A stretch of DNA of 64,000 bases from Chloroflexota bacterium (GTDB lineage Bacteria; Chloroflexota; Anaerolineae; Anaerolineales; Villigracilaceae), in NCBI GenBank assembly GCA_016866215.1, contig VGNE01000003.1, forward strand, positions 55,870 to 119,869, given 5' to 3'. Shown here piece after piece: positions 49,665 through 58,813 of this stretch. Below the pieces are notes generated by a model. The model made no database searches, was not told the DNA's origin, and was given only the letters and a program-made list of their open reading frames with translations. Within the stretch, counting starts at the first letter, position 1. Each line of letters opens with the position of its first letter. The position numbers and the translations under genes were made by a program.

Positions 49665-51080
49665 GTGAAAACGTCCAGATCTTTGTCGATCGCTCTATTC
49701 GTTGTTTTAGCCTTTTTCCAAAACAGCTCACTGGTTGGCTGTACGTCCTCCGAATCGCGTCCGCGTTCTGATAAACCCAATATTATCATCATCATCACCG
49801 ATGACCAGCCTTATCATACCCTTCAGTACATGCCCAATGTGCAAAGTGAATTGGTGGAGAAGGGGGTCAATTTCACGAACGCTTACGTCACGACTCCATT
49901 GTGCTGTCCCAGTAGGGCCAGCATTTTGACTGGTCAGTATGTTCATAATCATGGCGTGAAGACGAATCGCGCACCCGAGGGCGGGGCAACTGCCTTTGAT
50001 GACCGTTCCACACTGGCGGTATGGCTTCACGATGCAGGCTATCGAACCGGTCTCCTGGGAAAATACTTGAACGGTTATCATGATTTACCCGAAGGATATA
50101 TCCCGCCTGGCTGGGATGATTGGCAGGCTTTTGTAAAACGAGACCCCGACCTGGGTTTTTATTACAACTACACACTCAATGAGAACGGCAGGATTGTTGA
50201 ATATGGCCGGGACGAAAAAGATTTCAGCACGGATCTGCTTGCAGATAGGGCGGTTCAATTTATTCGTGATTCAAGCGATCAGCCGTTTTTTCTTGTATTT
50301 AGTGTATTCGCTCCTCATGAAACTTATCAGTCAGCCAACCGTCATAAAGACCTCTTCAAATCTCTCGATGAATTCGAACGATACCGCCCGCCCAATTTCT
50401 TTGAAGATGACTTGACAGACAAGCCGGCCTGGGCGACGCAGATAAAAAAACCTGATGTCGACTACGTTGATAAAGTGTATGAACGAATATTGCGCTCTCT
50501 TAAATCTGTAGATGACTCAGTAGCTGAAATAACATCAACTTTAGATAAAATGAAAATAAGGGAAAACACCCTTATTATTTTCATGTCCGACAATGGGATG
50601 TCGCTGGGGAATAATGGAGTATTTGGAAAAAACTGTCCTTATGATGCATGTTTGCGGGTTCCATTTGTTGTTAGCTATCCGCCGATAACATCAGTGCCGA
50701 GAATGGACGAACACTTGGTACTCAATATTGACATCGCGCCCACGCTGATCGAATTGGCTGGGGTGAACCAATCCACCCAGATTGACGGACAGAGTTTTCT
50801 CCCCATCCTCTCCGATCCAACAGCACAATGGCGGGACGGTTTTTTGATCGAACATTTTCAAGACCTGGCTGATGTGGAAGAAAGCGGATTAGCCTTTCTT
50901 ATACCGGGATATATCGGTTTTCGGACTACGCATTGGAAATATGTCGAGTATGATACCGGCGAACGCGAGCTCTATGATTTATTGGCAGACCCCTTTGAGC
51001 TGGAAAATATTGCATCCCAGACCGAGTACGCGCAGACCATAAAGGAATTGTCGGAACAAATCCAGGTCATTTTGCGATGA
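49665..51080 (+). CDS. Lipoprotein sulfatase, arylsulfatase type
   Basis: 471 residues, GTG start with GAAAGGA before it. Lipobox near SSLVGC (Cys26). Sulfatase fold: NIIIIITDDQPYHTLQ (metal Asp pair), TTPLCCPSRASILTGQYVHNHG with the CxPSR signature in which the first Cys becomes formylglycine, SVFAPHETY, and FMSDNGMSLGNNGVFGKNC. Cleaves sulfate esters of surface or environmental glycans; no sulfatase-maturing enzyme is in the window. ATGA-like overlap with the GT39 gene. Confidence 0.9.
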   Translation: MKTSRSLSIALFVVLAFFQNSSLVGCTSSESRPRSDKPNIIIIITDDQPYHTLQYMPNVQSELVEKGVNFTNAYVTTPLCCPSRASILTGQYVHNHGVKTNRAPEGGATAFDDRSTLAVWLHDAGYRTGLLGKYLNGYHDLPEGYIPPGWDDWQAFVKRDPDLGFYYNYTLNENGRIVEYGRDEKDFSTDLLADRAVQFIRDSSDQPFFLVFSVFAPHETYQSANRHKDLFKSLDEFERYRPPNFFEDDLTDKPAWATQIKKPDVDYVDKVYERILRSLKSVDDSVAEITSTLDKMKIRENTLIIFMSDNGMSLGNNGVFGKNCPYDACLRVPFVVSYPPITSVPRMDEHLVLNIDIAPTLIELAGVNQSTQIDGQSFLPILSDPTAQWRDGFLIEHFQDLADVEESGLAFLIPGYIGFRTTHWKYVEYDTGERELYDLLADPFELENIASQTEYAQTIKELSEQIQVILR

Positions 51081-52699
51081 TGAAGACCGTACAATCCCGG
51101 ATATTACTGGTCTTATTGGGCATCAGTGTCTTGTATTTTCTGGCTTTCTGGCCAATTAACGCACAGGGGGCGCGGGACAGGTATATGATTTCAGTTTTCG
51201 ACCCGGATGAATTCGCTCAATATTCACACCCAATCCGTATGCTGGATCAACCTGCAAAAACCATTAATCAATCCATTTATCGCTTTACAGCTTACCAGCA
51301 TTATTATTACGGTTATCCCTTTTATTTTTACTCGGCGATGGTTTCGTTATTGCCTTTAAAGGTTGCCGGGTTGGATACGACTGCCAATATCATGCTGCTT
51401 TATCGGCAGTTGGTCAGTGTGCTTCCGATGATCGCGGCGCTGATGGTGCTGGTCTATCTGCAAACAAAATTCAGATCCTATGTTCGGTCGATTGCGTTGT
51501 TTCTTTTTTTGTTGACAGTTCCCGCCGTGGTCAACAATGATATATGGTGGCATCCTGAGAGTCTGGTTTTCTTATTTATCGTCCTGACATTTTTATTCCT
51601 TGATAAGGACGAACTTACATTCGGAAAATATTTTTACTTCTCTGCGATTGCCTGCGGACTTGCTGTCGCAACCAAATTGATCGGATTATTCTTCTTTCTG
51701 GCGATTCCCACCTATATTTTGATAGGTTGGCGTCAAGGCAGAATCGATTCAAAAAGTGCAATAAAAGCATCAGTTGGATTTGTGGCAGTGATGGTGACTG
51801 TTTTTATTGTGAGCAGCCCTTTCCTCTTTTATGAGTCCGAGCGTATCGCCGCGTTCAAGATCCAAGCGCGTCAGGCGGGAGCCATGTCTGCCGGGTTCGT
51901 GCTGGTGTATGCAAAAGGTCCCGCCGCGTGGGTGCCGCTAATCACAGAATACTATGCCCAACCCCTATTTTTGGCGTTGACATTTATTTCTCTTGGACTG
52001 GGAATTGCCAATAAAGAAAAGCGTCTTTTGAATCTGCTCATCCTGGTTTGGGCTTTGCCATTTGCACTTTATCTTCTTTTCTTCATTGCCATAAAGCCAA
52101 AGCACTTCTTTTTACCCATTCTTTTGCCAATGTTTTCAGCCTTGCCTTACATATTCGATTGGCTCTTACAGCGAATACGGCGTTTTTCCTTGAAAAACAC
52201 ACTCACGATACTTCTTTTTGCGGCAGTTGCATTTGTCTCCTTAATGCAGATGGGTGATAACCTAGCTTATGACTTACGACTTTATACTGAGGAACTTCAT
52301 AAGGAGAAAGAAAGCGTTTCTCTGAAATTTTTCTCTGAATTGGACGAAAAGTACCTGTCACGCATAACCGTGGAGAGACCCTTGGTTGTATATCGCGATG
52401 TGCGTATGTATGTGGCAGATCGCCCAAATTGGGAAGTGAATCATCGCTGGGGAACAACGGATTATTCTTATATCGAAAGACTCAATCCTGATATTATTGT
52501 CTTATGGAAACAGCGTTTATATGATTACACCAATGATGATGCTCTGGAACGGGCTCTGGATCCGGGCGAAGTTGCTGAAGCCGCACGATTTTATCGAGAT
52601 GCCTTAGATGACAATATTCACGGTTACAAATTAATTTACGAAGACGATTTTGGCATCGCTTATCTAAGTCTCGAACTGTATCAAAACTTGAATGAATAA
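51077..52699 (+). CDS. GT39-like (ArnT/PMT-type) membrane glycosyltransferase
   Basis: 540 residues, about 10-12 membrane helices. The first external loop has FDPDEFAQYSHPIRML, fitting the DE-type catalytic pair of GT-C polyprenyl-phosphate-sugar transferases, then YYYGYPFYFYSAM and a repeated run of hydrophobic spans, and a C-terminal soluble domain (about 400-540). Donor and acceptor unknown. Overlaps the sulfatase stop, so the two are cotranscribed: surface glycan decoration or remodelling. Confidence 0.78.
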   Translation: MMKTVQSRILLVLLGISVLYFLAFWPINAQGARDRYMISVFDPDEFAQYSHPIRMLDQPAKTINQSIYRFTAYQHYYYGYPFYFYSAMVSLLPLKVAGLDTTANIMLLYRQLVSVLPMIAALMVLVYLQTKFRSYVRSIALFLFLLTVPAVVNNDIWWHPESLVFLFIVLTFLFLDKDELTFGKYFYFSAIACGLAVATKLIGLFFFLAIPTYILIGWRQGRIDSKSAIKASVGFVAVMVTVFIVSSPFLFYESERIAAFKIQARQAGAMSAGFVLVYAKGPAAWVPLITEYYAQPLFLALTFISLGLGIANKEKRLLNLLILVWALPFALYLLFFIAIKPKHFFLPILLPMFSALPYIFDWLLQRIRRFSLKNTLTILLFAAVAFVSLMQMGDNLAYDLRLYTEELHKEKESVSLKFFSELDEKYLSRITVERPLVVYRDVRMYVADRPNWEVNHRWGTTDYSYIERLNPDIIVLWKQRLYDYTNDDALERALDPGEVAEAARFYRDALDDNIHGYKLIYEDDFGIAYLSLELYQNLNE

Positions 52700-52713
52700 A
52701 TTAGGAGATATGG

Positions 52714-53931
52714 ATGAATACGGCTGTCATCATTGATGCAATCCGCACACCGGTTGGGGCGCTGGGAGGCATGCTCGCCTCCGTTCGGGGGGACGATATG
52801 GCGGCGCATGTTATTAGAGCGATACTTGAACGCAATCCATTTGACCCTGCGTTGATTGAAGAAGTATTTTTGGGATGCGCGAATCAAGCAGGCGAGGATA
52901 ACCGTGATGTGGCGCGTATGGCTGCGCTTCTTGCCGGCCTTCCGATTGAAGTGGGCGGCGTTACTGTGAATCGACTATGCGCCTCGGGCTTGAATGCCAT
53001 CAACATGGCCGCGCGCGCCATCAAAGCAGGGGAAGGGGATGTATACATTGCGGGCGGAGTCGAATCCATGAGCCGCGCACCCTATTCACTTCCAAAAGCG
53101 GAAGCGGGCTTTTCATTCGGAAATTTAACTGCGTATGACACCGCCCTTGGCTGGCGATATCCGAATCCAAAAATGAAGGAAACGTACGGCACAGACTCAA
53201 TGGGCGAGACTGCCGAGAACATCGCCAGGGAACGCCCGCAGATTACACGCGAGAAACAGGACGCGTTTTCAGTCCGCTCACATCAACGCGCAGTTGCTGC
53301 AATTGACTCGGGTAGATTCAAACAAGAGATTATTTCCATTTCCACCCCCCCTTTGGGGAAAAAAGGCGACCCAAAGATCGTGGATACCGATGAACGCCCA
53401 CGCCGCGATACGACGACGGAATCGCTAGCCAAACTCAAGCCTGCCTTTGCCAAAGAGGGCGGAACTGTCACCGCTGGTAATTCGTCTGGATTAAATGACG
53501 GCGCTGCTGCACTCTTAATCATGAGTGAAGAAAAAGCCAAAGCGTTGAATCTCAAACCTTTGGCGCGTATTGTTACTTCCGCTTCTGCGGGTGTGCCTCC
53601 GCGTGTGATGGGATATGGTCCCGTCCCCGCCACGAAGAAAGCGCTTGAACGTGCTGGCTTGCAGATAAAAGATATTGGTTTAATGGAATTGAATGAAGCC
53701 TTCGCGGTGCAAGCTCTCGCAGTCATCGAAGACCTGGGTATTGACCCAGAACTTGTGAATGTTAATGGCGGCGCGATCGCAATCGGGCATCCGCTTGGCT
53801 GTTCGGGAGCGCGGCTCGTTACAACTTTAGTGCATGAAATGAAAAATCGTGGTAATGTGAAATACGGCGTGGCAACCCTTTGCGTTGGCGTGGGTCAAGG
53901 CGAAGCGACGGTGATCGAATACCTTGGGTGA
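52714..53931 (+). CDS. Acetyl-CoA acyltransferase (thiolase)
   Basis: 405 residues. Active-site [12 protein letters not shown] (Cys89), [36 protein letters not shown] (His) and [11 protein letters not shown] (Cys). Condenses or cleaves beta-ketoacyl-CoA in fatty acid, butyrate-like or PHA-type metabolism. TTAGGAGATATGG precedes the ATG. Stands alone. Confidence 0.94.
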   Translation: MNTAVIIDAIRTPVGALGGMLASVRGDDMAAHVIRAILERNPFDPALIEEVFLGCANQAGEDNRDVARMAALLAGLPIEVGGVTVNRLCASGLNAINMAARAIKAGEGDVYIAGGVESMSRAPYSLPKAEAGFSFGNLTAYDTALGWRYPNPKMKETYGTDSMGETAENIARERPQITREKQDAFSVRSHQRAVAAIDSGRFKQEIISISTPPLGKKGDPKIVDTDERPRRDTTTESLAKLKPAFAKEGGTVTAGNSSGLNDGAAALLIMSEEKAKALNLKPLARIVTSASAGVPPRVMGYGPVPATKKALERAGLQIKDIGLMELNEAFAVQALAVIEDLGIDPELVNVNGGAIAIGHPLGCSGARLVTTLVHEMKNRGNVKYGVATLCVGVGQGEATVIEYLG

Positions 53932-53998
53932 TGGTTTGGTTAAATGGTCGAAGGTCAAAAGTCAAACTGACCTTTGACTATATTGTCATGGAGTTCGA

Positions 53999-55042
53999 AT
54001 GAGAAAACTACTTTCTTCCATCTTTCTTCTTTCTTTACTCATCACTGCTTGTGCTGCTCCATCACCAGCCCCTGCGCCAACCTCTGTTATTGAAAATACA
54101 GCTTTGCCCACTCAACCTGTTCAATTTACTCCGGTCCCCACTTTCACGGCGGAGGTTCAACCGACTGCTGGTTTTCCAACTTTCACGCCTCCCACTGCGC
54201 TTCCTGGTCAGCCGAATGTAATTCAATTTGCTGCGAACGGAACATATGCCGATATCACAGATACCATTGCATCCGGCTCAAGCAAAACGTATTCCATCAA
54301 TGCCATGAAGGGACAGATCATGTCCATTTCCATTCTTCCTCTGATTCCCGATGGCGGCTGGGGATACATTCCCATGCAGATCAAAGGTGCAGATGGAAAC
54401 ATGCTTTGTCCGCAGTCGGCAGATTCTGAATGTATGTTTTGGCGCGGCGTGCTGCCCTCCTCGCAGGATTATTTTGTAACGCTCACGCCCAATGGCGATG
54501 TGCCTCAATTCGTCATGCGCGTCGCGATCAATCCGCCTGGAAAAGAAGCTCAATATTTTCAATACACCAACCCTGCAACCGGCGTGTCATTGACTTACCC
54601 CGATGCGTTTGCTCCTGCAATTCCCGTAGTTGGCAATTACAAAACACCTCCTGAGTTGACCCTGCATTTCATCGACTCAAAAACTTACGACAAAACGAAT
54701 CTAAGCGAAGCTTATTTGTTTTTTAGTTCCACATCCGACCCGCAAACTGCTGCAACCTGCACAAAGCCAAACCAAAGCGGCGGAAGTCCCGAGCAAATTG
54801 TTGGCAATGAAGTCATCAATGGATTTACATTTATCCACAGCACATCCGAAGGTGCGGGCGCAGGCAACTACTACCAGCAGGAAATCTATCGCATGGTCAA
54901 TAAAAAGGTGTGCTATGAAGCGATCTACTTTATCCACTCCACAAATATCGGCAATTACCCGCCTGGCGTAGTGACCGAGTTCGATAGAAATGCTCTTATG
55001 CAAAAACTTTACGGCGTTTTTTCCACATTCACAATAAAATAA
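53999..55042 (+). CDS. Lipoprotein of unknown function
   Basis: 347 residues. Lipobox LITAC (Cys18), a Pro/Thr-rich linker to about residue 75, then a PPC-like beta domain (YADITDTIASGSSKTYSINAMKGQIMSISI) and a second domain with ATCTKPNQSGGSPEQI. The PPC-like part resembles bacterial pre-peptidase C-terminal domains. Exposed at the cell surface. GGAG before the ATG. Confidence 0.72.
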   Translation: MRKLLSSIFLLSLLITACAAPSPAPAPTSVIENTALPTQPVQFTPVPTFTAEVQPTAGFPTFTPPTALPGQPNVIQFAANGTYADITDTIASGSSKTYSINAMKGQIMSISILPLIPDGGWGYIPMQIKGADGNMLCPQSADSECMFWRGVLPSSQDYFVTLTPNGDVPQFVMRVAINPPGKEAQYFQYTNPATGVSLTYPDAFAPAIPVVGNYKTPPELTLHFIDSKTYDKTNLSEAYLFFSSTSDPQTAATCTKPNQSGGSPEQIVGNEVINGFTFIHSTSEGAGAGNYYQQEIYRMVNKKVCYEAIYFIHSTNIGNYPPGVVTEFDRNALMQKLYGVFSTFTIK

Positions 55043-55059
55043 CCAAAGGAGAGAAATTC

Positions 55060-55367
55060 ATGCCTCACTTAGTCCGCGATTGGATGTCCAGCGCTGTGGT
55101 GGTGGTTGATCCAGACTCGAGCGTCTCGTATGCCATGACGCTCATGCGCCGCCGTAATATACACAGTGTTGTTGTGGATATCAGTTGATGCAAAAATATA
55201 AATTCCATCACCTGCCGATTGCAGATGAAAACGGCATACTGATCGGCATAATCTCTGCGAGGGATATTTTATGTCAGTTGAGGGGCAGGGTTAGGAAGGA
55301 GAGAAATAAAAATCCCTTCACACAGTACCTCCCGCGGACTTCCCGCCTGATGTTGTTGAGACGCTGA
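55060..55367 (+). pseudogene. Broken CBS-domain protein
   Basis: ATG 55060 begins MPHLVRDWMSSAVVVVDPDS, a first CBS half, and stops at 55188 after HSVVVDIS. From there another frame reads MQKYKFHHLPIADENGILIGIIS, the end of a second CBS domain. About 40-50 residues in between are missing and the frame has changed, so one internal deletion explains it. A further frame to about 55455 (PAGWREEKPNDMFCAGT) is a remnant of unknown origin. Confidence 0.75.
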
Positions 55368-55413
55368 AGCCTGCGGGATGGCGCGAGGAGAAACCGAATG
55401 ACATGTTTTGCGC

Positions 55414-55444
55414 GGGCACACGAAAAGTTACTTTTCGTGTGCCC
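55414..55444. repeat. Perfect hairpin before rnhA
   Basis: GGGCACACGAAAAG-TTA-CTTTTCGTGTGCCC. Possible terminator for upstream transcripts, although no long T tract follows. Confidence 0.7.
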
Positions 55445-55456
55445 CTCGCTTTGATG

Positions 55457-55462
55457 TAAAAT
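55457..55462 (+). promoter_or_regulatory. -10 box, leaderless promoter of rnhA
   Basis: TAAAAT six bases before ATG 55469, no ribosome binding site. Confidence 0.5.
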
Positions 55463-55468
55463 TGACTT

Positions 55469-56092
55469 ATGCCAAAGCAGAAATATTACGTGGTGTGGAA
55501 AGGGCGCAAGACAGGCATTTTCACAACCTGGATGGAGTGTGAAAAGCAGGTGAAGGGTTTTGTCGGCGCTCAGTTTAAGGCTTTTGAGGGAAAAGTTGAA
55601 GCGGAAGCAGCCTACCTTGCAAATTACGATGATTACAAAGGGAAATCATCCACCCATGGAAAGTGGAAAACAGCAAGCATTCGGCCCCGGCTTCCATCCA
55701 TTTGTGTGGATGCGGCTTGCAAAGGCTCGCCGGGTAAAATGGAATATCGCGGCGTGAACACTGAAACAGGGGAAGAGATTTTCCGTGCCGGCCCTTACAT
55801 CGACGGGACAAATAACGTTGGGGAGTTCCTGGCAATTGTCCATGCGCTGACATGGCAAGCGAAGCATAATATGCACGTGCCAATCTACTCTGATTCAGAG
55901 AATGCCATCGCGTGGGTAAATACAGGTCAATGCAAGACGAAGCTGAGACATACCGCAAAGAACGCAGTCTTATTTGCCATCCTCCAGAGCGCCGAGAACT
56001 GGCTTGCCGAAAACGAATTGCCGGAGGACCGGCTGATTAAATGGGCTACAGATTTGTGGGGTGAGAACCCTGCGGATTTTGGGCGCAAGTAA
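55469..56092 (+). CDS. rnhA: Ribonuclease H with viroplasmin-type RNA-binding domain
   Basis: 207 residues. N-terminal KYYVVWKGRKTGIFTTWMECEKQVKGFVGAQFKAF (about 5-40) is the hybrid-binding/viroplasmin domain of type 1 RNases H. The catalytic domain has CVDAACKG (Asp), VGEFLAIVHAL (Glu), IYSDSENAIAWV (Asp) and WGENPADFGRK (Asp). Degrades RNA in RNA-DNA hybrids. Confidence 0.9.
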   Translation: MPKQKYYVVWKGRKTGIFTTWMECEKQVKGFVGAQFKAFEGKVEAEAAYLANYDDYKGKSSTHGKWKTASIRPRLPSICVDAACKGSPGKMEYRGVNTETGEEIFRAGPYIDGTNNVGEFLAIVHALTWQAKHNMHVPIYSDSENAIAWVNTGQCKTKLRHTAKNAVLFAILQSAENWLAENELPEDRLIKWATDLWGENPADFGRK

Positions 56093-56111
56093 TTAAGAAA
56101 GATGAAAGATA

Positions 56112-56148
56112 AAGGATGAAGGCTTGCATTGAGAGAAGTCGAAATGAT
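56112..56148 (-). repeat. Repeat family E3, copy 2
   Basis: Reversed copy of 7283-7320 (AAGGATGAAGGCTTGC then AGAGAAGTCGAAATG). It supplies the 5' flank and the ATG of the next gene. Confidence 0.7.
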
Positions 56149-56752
56149 GAAAACTGCCCTGCTTGTAATAGACATTCAAAAAGACTACTTTCCCGGCGGA
56201 AAAATGGAATTGGTCAATCCACTCGAAGCTGCGAAGAAGGCTTATATGATCCTGCAGTGTTTCCGCGAGCACGCTCCGCAGGGCGCGCATCACGTTCACA
56301 TTCAGCACATTGCACTTAAACCTGATGCGCCCTTTTTTGGTAAAGGCACTACTGGATCAGATATTCATGATTCAACCGCACATTTCGAAGGCGAACCAAT
56401 TGTCTACAAACATTATCCCAATTCCTTCCGCGAAACGAATTTGCTTGAAATGCTGAAAGGCTGGGGGATTGAGCGCATCGTCATCACAGGTATGATGACC
56501 CACATGTGCGTGGATGCCACCGCACGTGCTGCCGCAGATTTCGGTTTCAAAGTCATCATCGCCGAAGATGCCTGTGCCACTAGAGATTTGAAATATGGGG
56601 AGACGGTCATCCCGGCGGATTATGTCCACAAGGCGTTTCTTGCCGCGCTGAAGTCCTATGGCGATGTGATGAAATCCGAAGAGATCATTGCATCACTCGC
56701 TTCTGAAATAAATGCAGCTCGCCAATCCAAAATTGAAAACTCACAATCGTAA
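56144..56752 (+). CDS. Isochorismatase-family cysteine hydrolase
   Basis: 202 residues from ATG 56144. ALLVIDIQKDYFPGG (Asp), VYKHYPNSF (Lys), and VITGMMTHMCVDATARAAADFGF (Cys) form the triad. Close to nicotinamidase-like or unassigned hydrolases; substrate unknown. The gene start lies in a repeat, and no clear ribosome binding site is present apart from GAGAAG. Confidence 0.85.
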   Translation: MMKTALLVIDIQKDYFPGGKMELVNPLEAAKKAYMILQCFREHAPQGAHHVHIQHIALKPDAPFFGKGTTGSDIHDSTAHFEGEPIVYKHYPNSFRETNLLEMLKGWGIERIVITGMMTHMCVDATARAAADFGFKVIIAEDACATRDLKYGETVIPADYVHKAFLAALKSYGDVMKSEEIIASLASEINAARQSKIENSQS

Positions 56753-56765
56753 ATCGGATAATCCC

Positions 56766-57893
56766 ATGACTACACTTGATCCCGAAAAACAAAAACAAGC
56801 AAAACAATACGCGCGCCTCCGCCGCCGGCTGTGGCTGGTGGATAATCTTTTCGGCATGTTCTATATCCTCGCCTGGCTTTTCTTCGGTTGGGCGGTTGCG
56901 CTTCGCAACTGGCTGGTCAGGTTCACATCCAATGATTGGCTGTTGGTCGTGCTCTTTGTCGCAGTCTTTGGCGGCATCTATTTTGTTCTAAACCTGCCTC
57001 TCGGTTATTACAGCGGATTTATTCTCCCACATCGGTTTGACCAGTCCAACCAGGCACTAAAAGACTGGATCATTGACCAGTTAAAAGGATTGGCGATCGG
57101 AGTGCCCCTCGGCCTGATCCTGCTCGAATTGCTTTATCTCGCCTTGAGAGTTACCGGCGATCTGTGGTGGTTGTGGACAGCGGCAGGCATGCTGGTCTTT
57201 ACCGTTTTAATTTCCAACCTTGCGCCAGTGCTGATCATGCCGCTCTTTAATAGATTTGTTCCTCTGGGTGTTGAACATAAGGAACTTGAAGAACGATTAA
57301 TAAATCTTGCCAAACGCGCGGACACAAAAGTAAAAGGTGTCTTTAAGTTTGACATGTCCAAACGCACCAAATCTGCCAATGCTGCGTTAACTGGATTAGG
57401 CAACACGCGCCGCATCATTCTCGGCGATACGCTCATCAATGAATTTACAATCGAGGAAATCGAAACAGTCCTTGCGCACGAATTGGGACATCACATCCAT
57501 CGCGATATTCCGCTATTGATCACGTTTGGAACATTCATTACGATGGTCGGTTTATATCTCGCGTCAATTGGAATGAATTGGGCAGTCAACTACTTTGGCT
57601 TTTCAAGTATCAGCGACCCCGCCGCGTTCCCTGCGTTGGGAATGATCCTGGGAGCGTTCGGGTTGATCACAATGCCTCTGGAGAACGCGGTTTCGCGCTG
57701 GCGGGAGAACATGGCAGATGATTACGCATTGGAGTCCACTGGTAATAAAGAAGCGTTCGTTTCTGCATTCACCAGATTGGCGAATCAAAACCTCGGTGAA
57801 ATTGACCCCGAAAAATGGGTGATCTTAATGTTCTATTCACATCCCCCATTGGGCAGGCGGATCGAAAAAGGAAAAAGTTTCACTGCCACATAA
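56766..57893 (+). CDS. M48-family membrane metalloprotease
   Basis: 375 residues from ATG 56766. HELGHHIH zinc site with a downstream Glu in ENMADDYALE, and about seven membrane helices. Resembles CAAX protease 1/Ste24-type M48 proteases more than HtpX by its length and its FNRFVPLGVEHKELEERL segment. Degrades membrane or abnormal proteins. Starts 13 bases after the preceding gene. Confidence 0.9.
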   Translation: MTTLDPEKQKQAKQYARLRRRLWLVDNLFGMFYILAWLFFGWAVALRNWLVRFTSNDWLLVVLFVAVFGGIYFVLNLPLGYYSGFILPHRFDQSNQALKDWIIDQLKGLAIGVPLGLILLELLYLALRVTGDLWWLWTAAGMLVFTVLISNLAPVLIMPLFNRFVPLGVEHKELEERLINLAKRADTKVKGVFKFDMSKRTKSANAALTGLGNTRRIILGDTLINEFTIEEIETVLAHELGHHIHRDIPLLITFGTFITMVGLYLASIGMNWAVNYFGFSSISDPAAFPALGMILGAFGLITMPLENAVSRWRENMADDYALESTGNKEAFVSAFTRLANQNLGEIDPEKWVILMFYSHPPLGRRIEKGKSFTAT

Positions 57894-57896
57894 ACA

Positions 57897-57928
57897 AAAA
57901 AGGACTTACAACGAGGCAAGTCCTTTTT
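57897..57928. terminator. Bidirectional terminator
   Basis: AAAAGGACTT-ACAACGAGGC-AAGTCCTTTTT between convergent M48 and DegV genes. Confidence 0.88.
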
Positions 57929-57949
57929 ACTCTTCACTTTTTACTTATT

Positions 57950-58813
57950 TTACTGCGCCAAATCGCCCATCAACTCCATCGGTACCACCGCCGCGCCGAC
58001 AATGCCAGGTCCGGTATGCACGCCCAAAACAGGAGAAATGCGCTGTACTTCAAGTTTTGCAATATTCAGTTTTTGCTTGAGTTCATTTGCAAGCGCAGCC
58101 GCTTTTTCTGCGAAGCGTCCGTGTAACACAGTAACCCACACTGACGTATTTCCATACTTCTCAACCAGATGATCTGCAATCGCCGTCATGGATTTGCTCA
58201 ATGTGCGCGCCGTTGAAACGGTACTGTATTTGCCGTCGGTGTCCACACGGATGACAGGCTTGAGATTGAGCAGCGCTCCTGCCAGCGCCTTCACCCGTCC
58301 GATGCGCCCGCCGCGCGCGAGATATTCCAAAGTATCAAGCGTGTAGATCACCTCGGTCTTCTCGCGGATGGCAGTCAGGCGTTCCTGGATTTTAGCCATT
58401 GTCCAACCTGCCTTGTGTCCCAACGCCGCTGCCATCACCTGAAAGCGTTCGCCGCCGGAGAGGGTGAGCGTATCCCAGAAACTGACATTCGCCTCATCCT
58501 TGACCAAATTCCCGCCATCCTGTGCCGAGTTGATCGTGCCGCTCAAGCCGGATGAAATGTGGATGGAAAGGATATTCTTTTCCTTTTTTGCGAGTTTGCG
58601 GTACAACTCCGCAAAGATTCCCGCTGAGGGCTGAGCCGTCGTCGGGATTTTCGGGCGCATGGCTTCCAGACGGTTATAGAAATCATCCGCTGAAATATCC
58701 GCCGAGTTCACCTCGCCTTCGGGGAATTGGATGAAAAGCGGGGCTTGCACAACCCCCAGCTTTTCAAGTTCTTCATTCGACATATCTGCCGCACAATCAG
58801 TTACGATTTTCAT
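57950..58813 (-). CDS. DegV-family fatty-acid-binding protein
   Basis: 287 residues. KIVTDCAADMSNEELEKLGV, TTAQPSAGIFAELYRKL, SIHISSGLSGTINSAQ, and YTLDTLEYLARGGRIG match DegV proteins, which bind a fatty acid and hand it to fatty acid kinase FakA. No fakA is visible. Overlaps the SDR gene by 17 bases, so coupled to it. Confidence 0.93.
   Translation of the reverse strand: MKIVTDCAADMSNEELEKLGVVQAPLFIQFPEGEVNSADISADDFYNRLEAMRPKIPTTAQPSAGIFAELYRKLAKKEKNILSIHISSGLSGTINSAQDGGNLVKDEANVSFWDTLTLSGGERFQVMAAALGHKAGWTMAKIQERLTAIREKTEVIYTLDTLEYLARGGRIGRVKALAGALLNLKPVIRVDTDGKYSTVSTARTLSKSMTAIADHLVEKYGNTSVWVTVLHGRFAEKAAALANELKQKLNIAKLEVQRISPVLGVHTGPGIVGAAVVPMELMGDLAQ

Noticed and set aside
55414..55444. 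Classical terminator before rnhA
   Set aside because: The hairpin is perfect but no T tract follows on either strand; listed as hairpin only.
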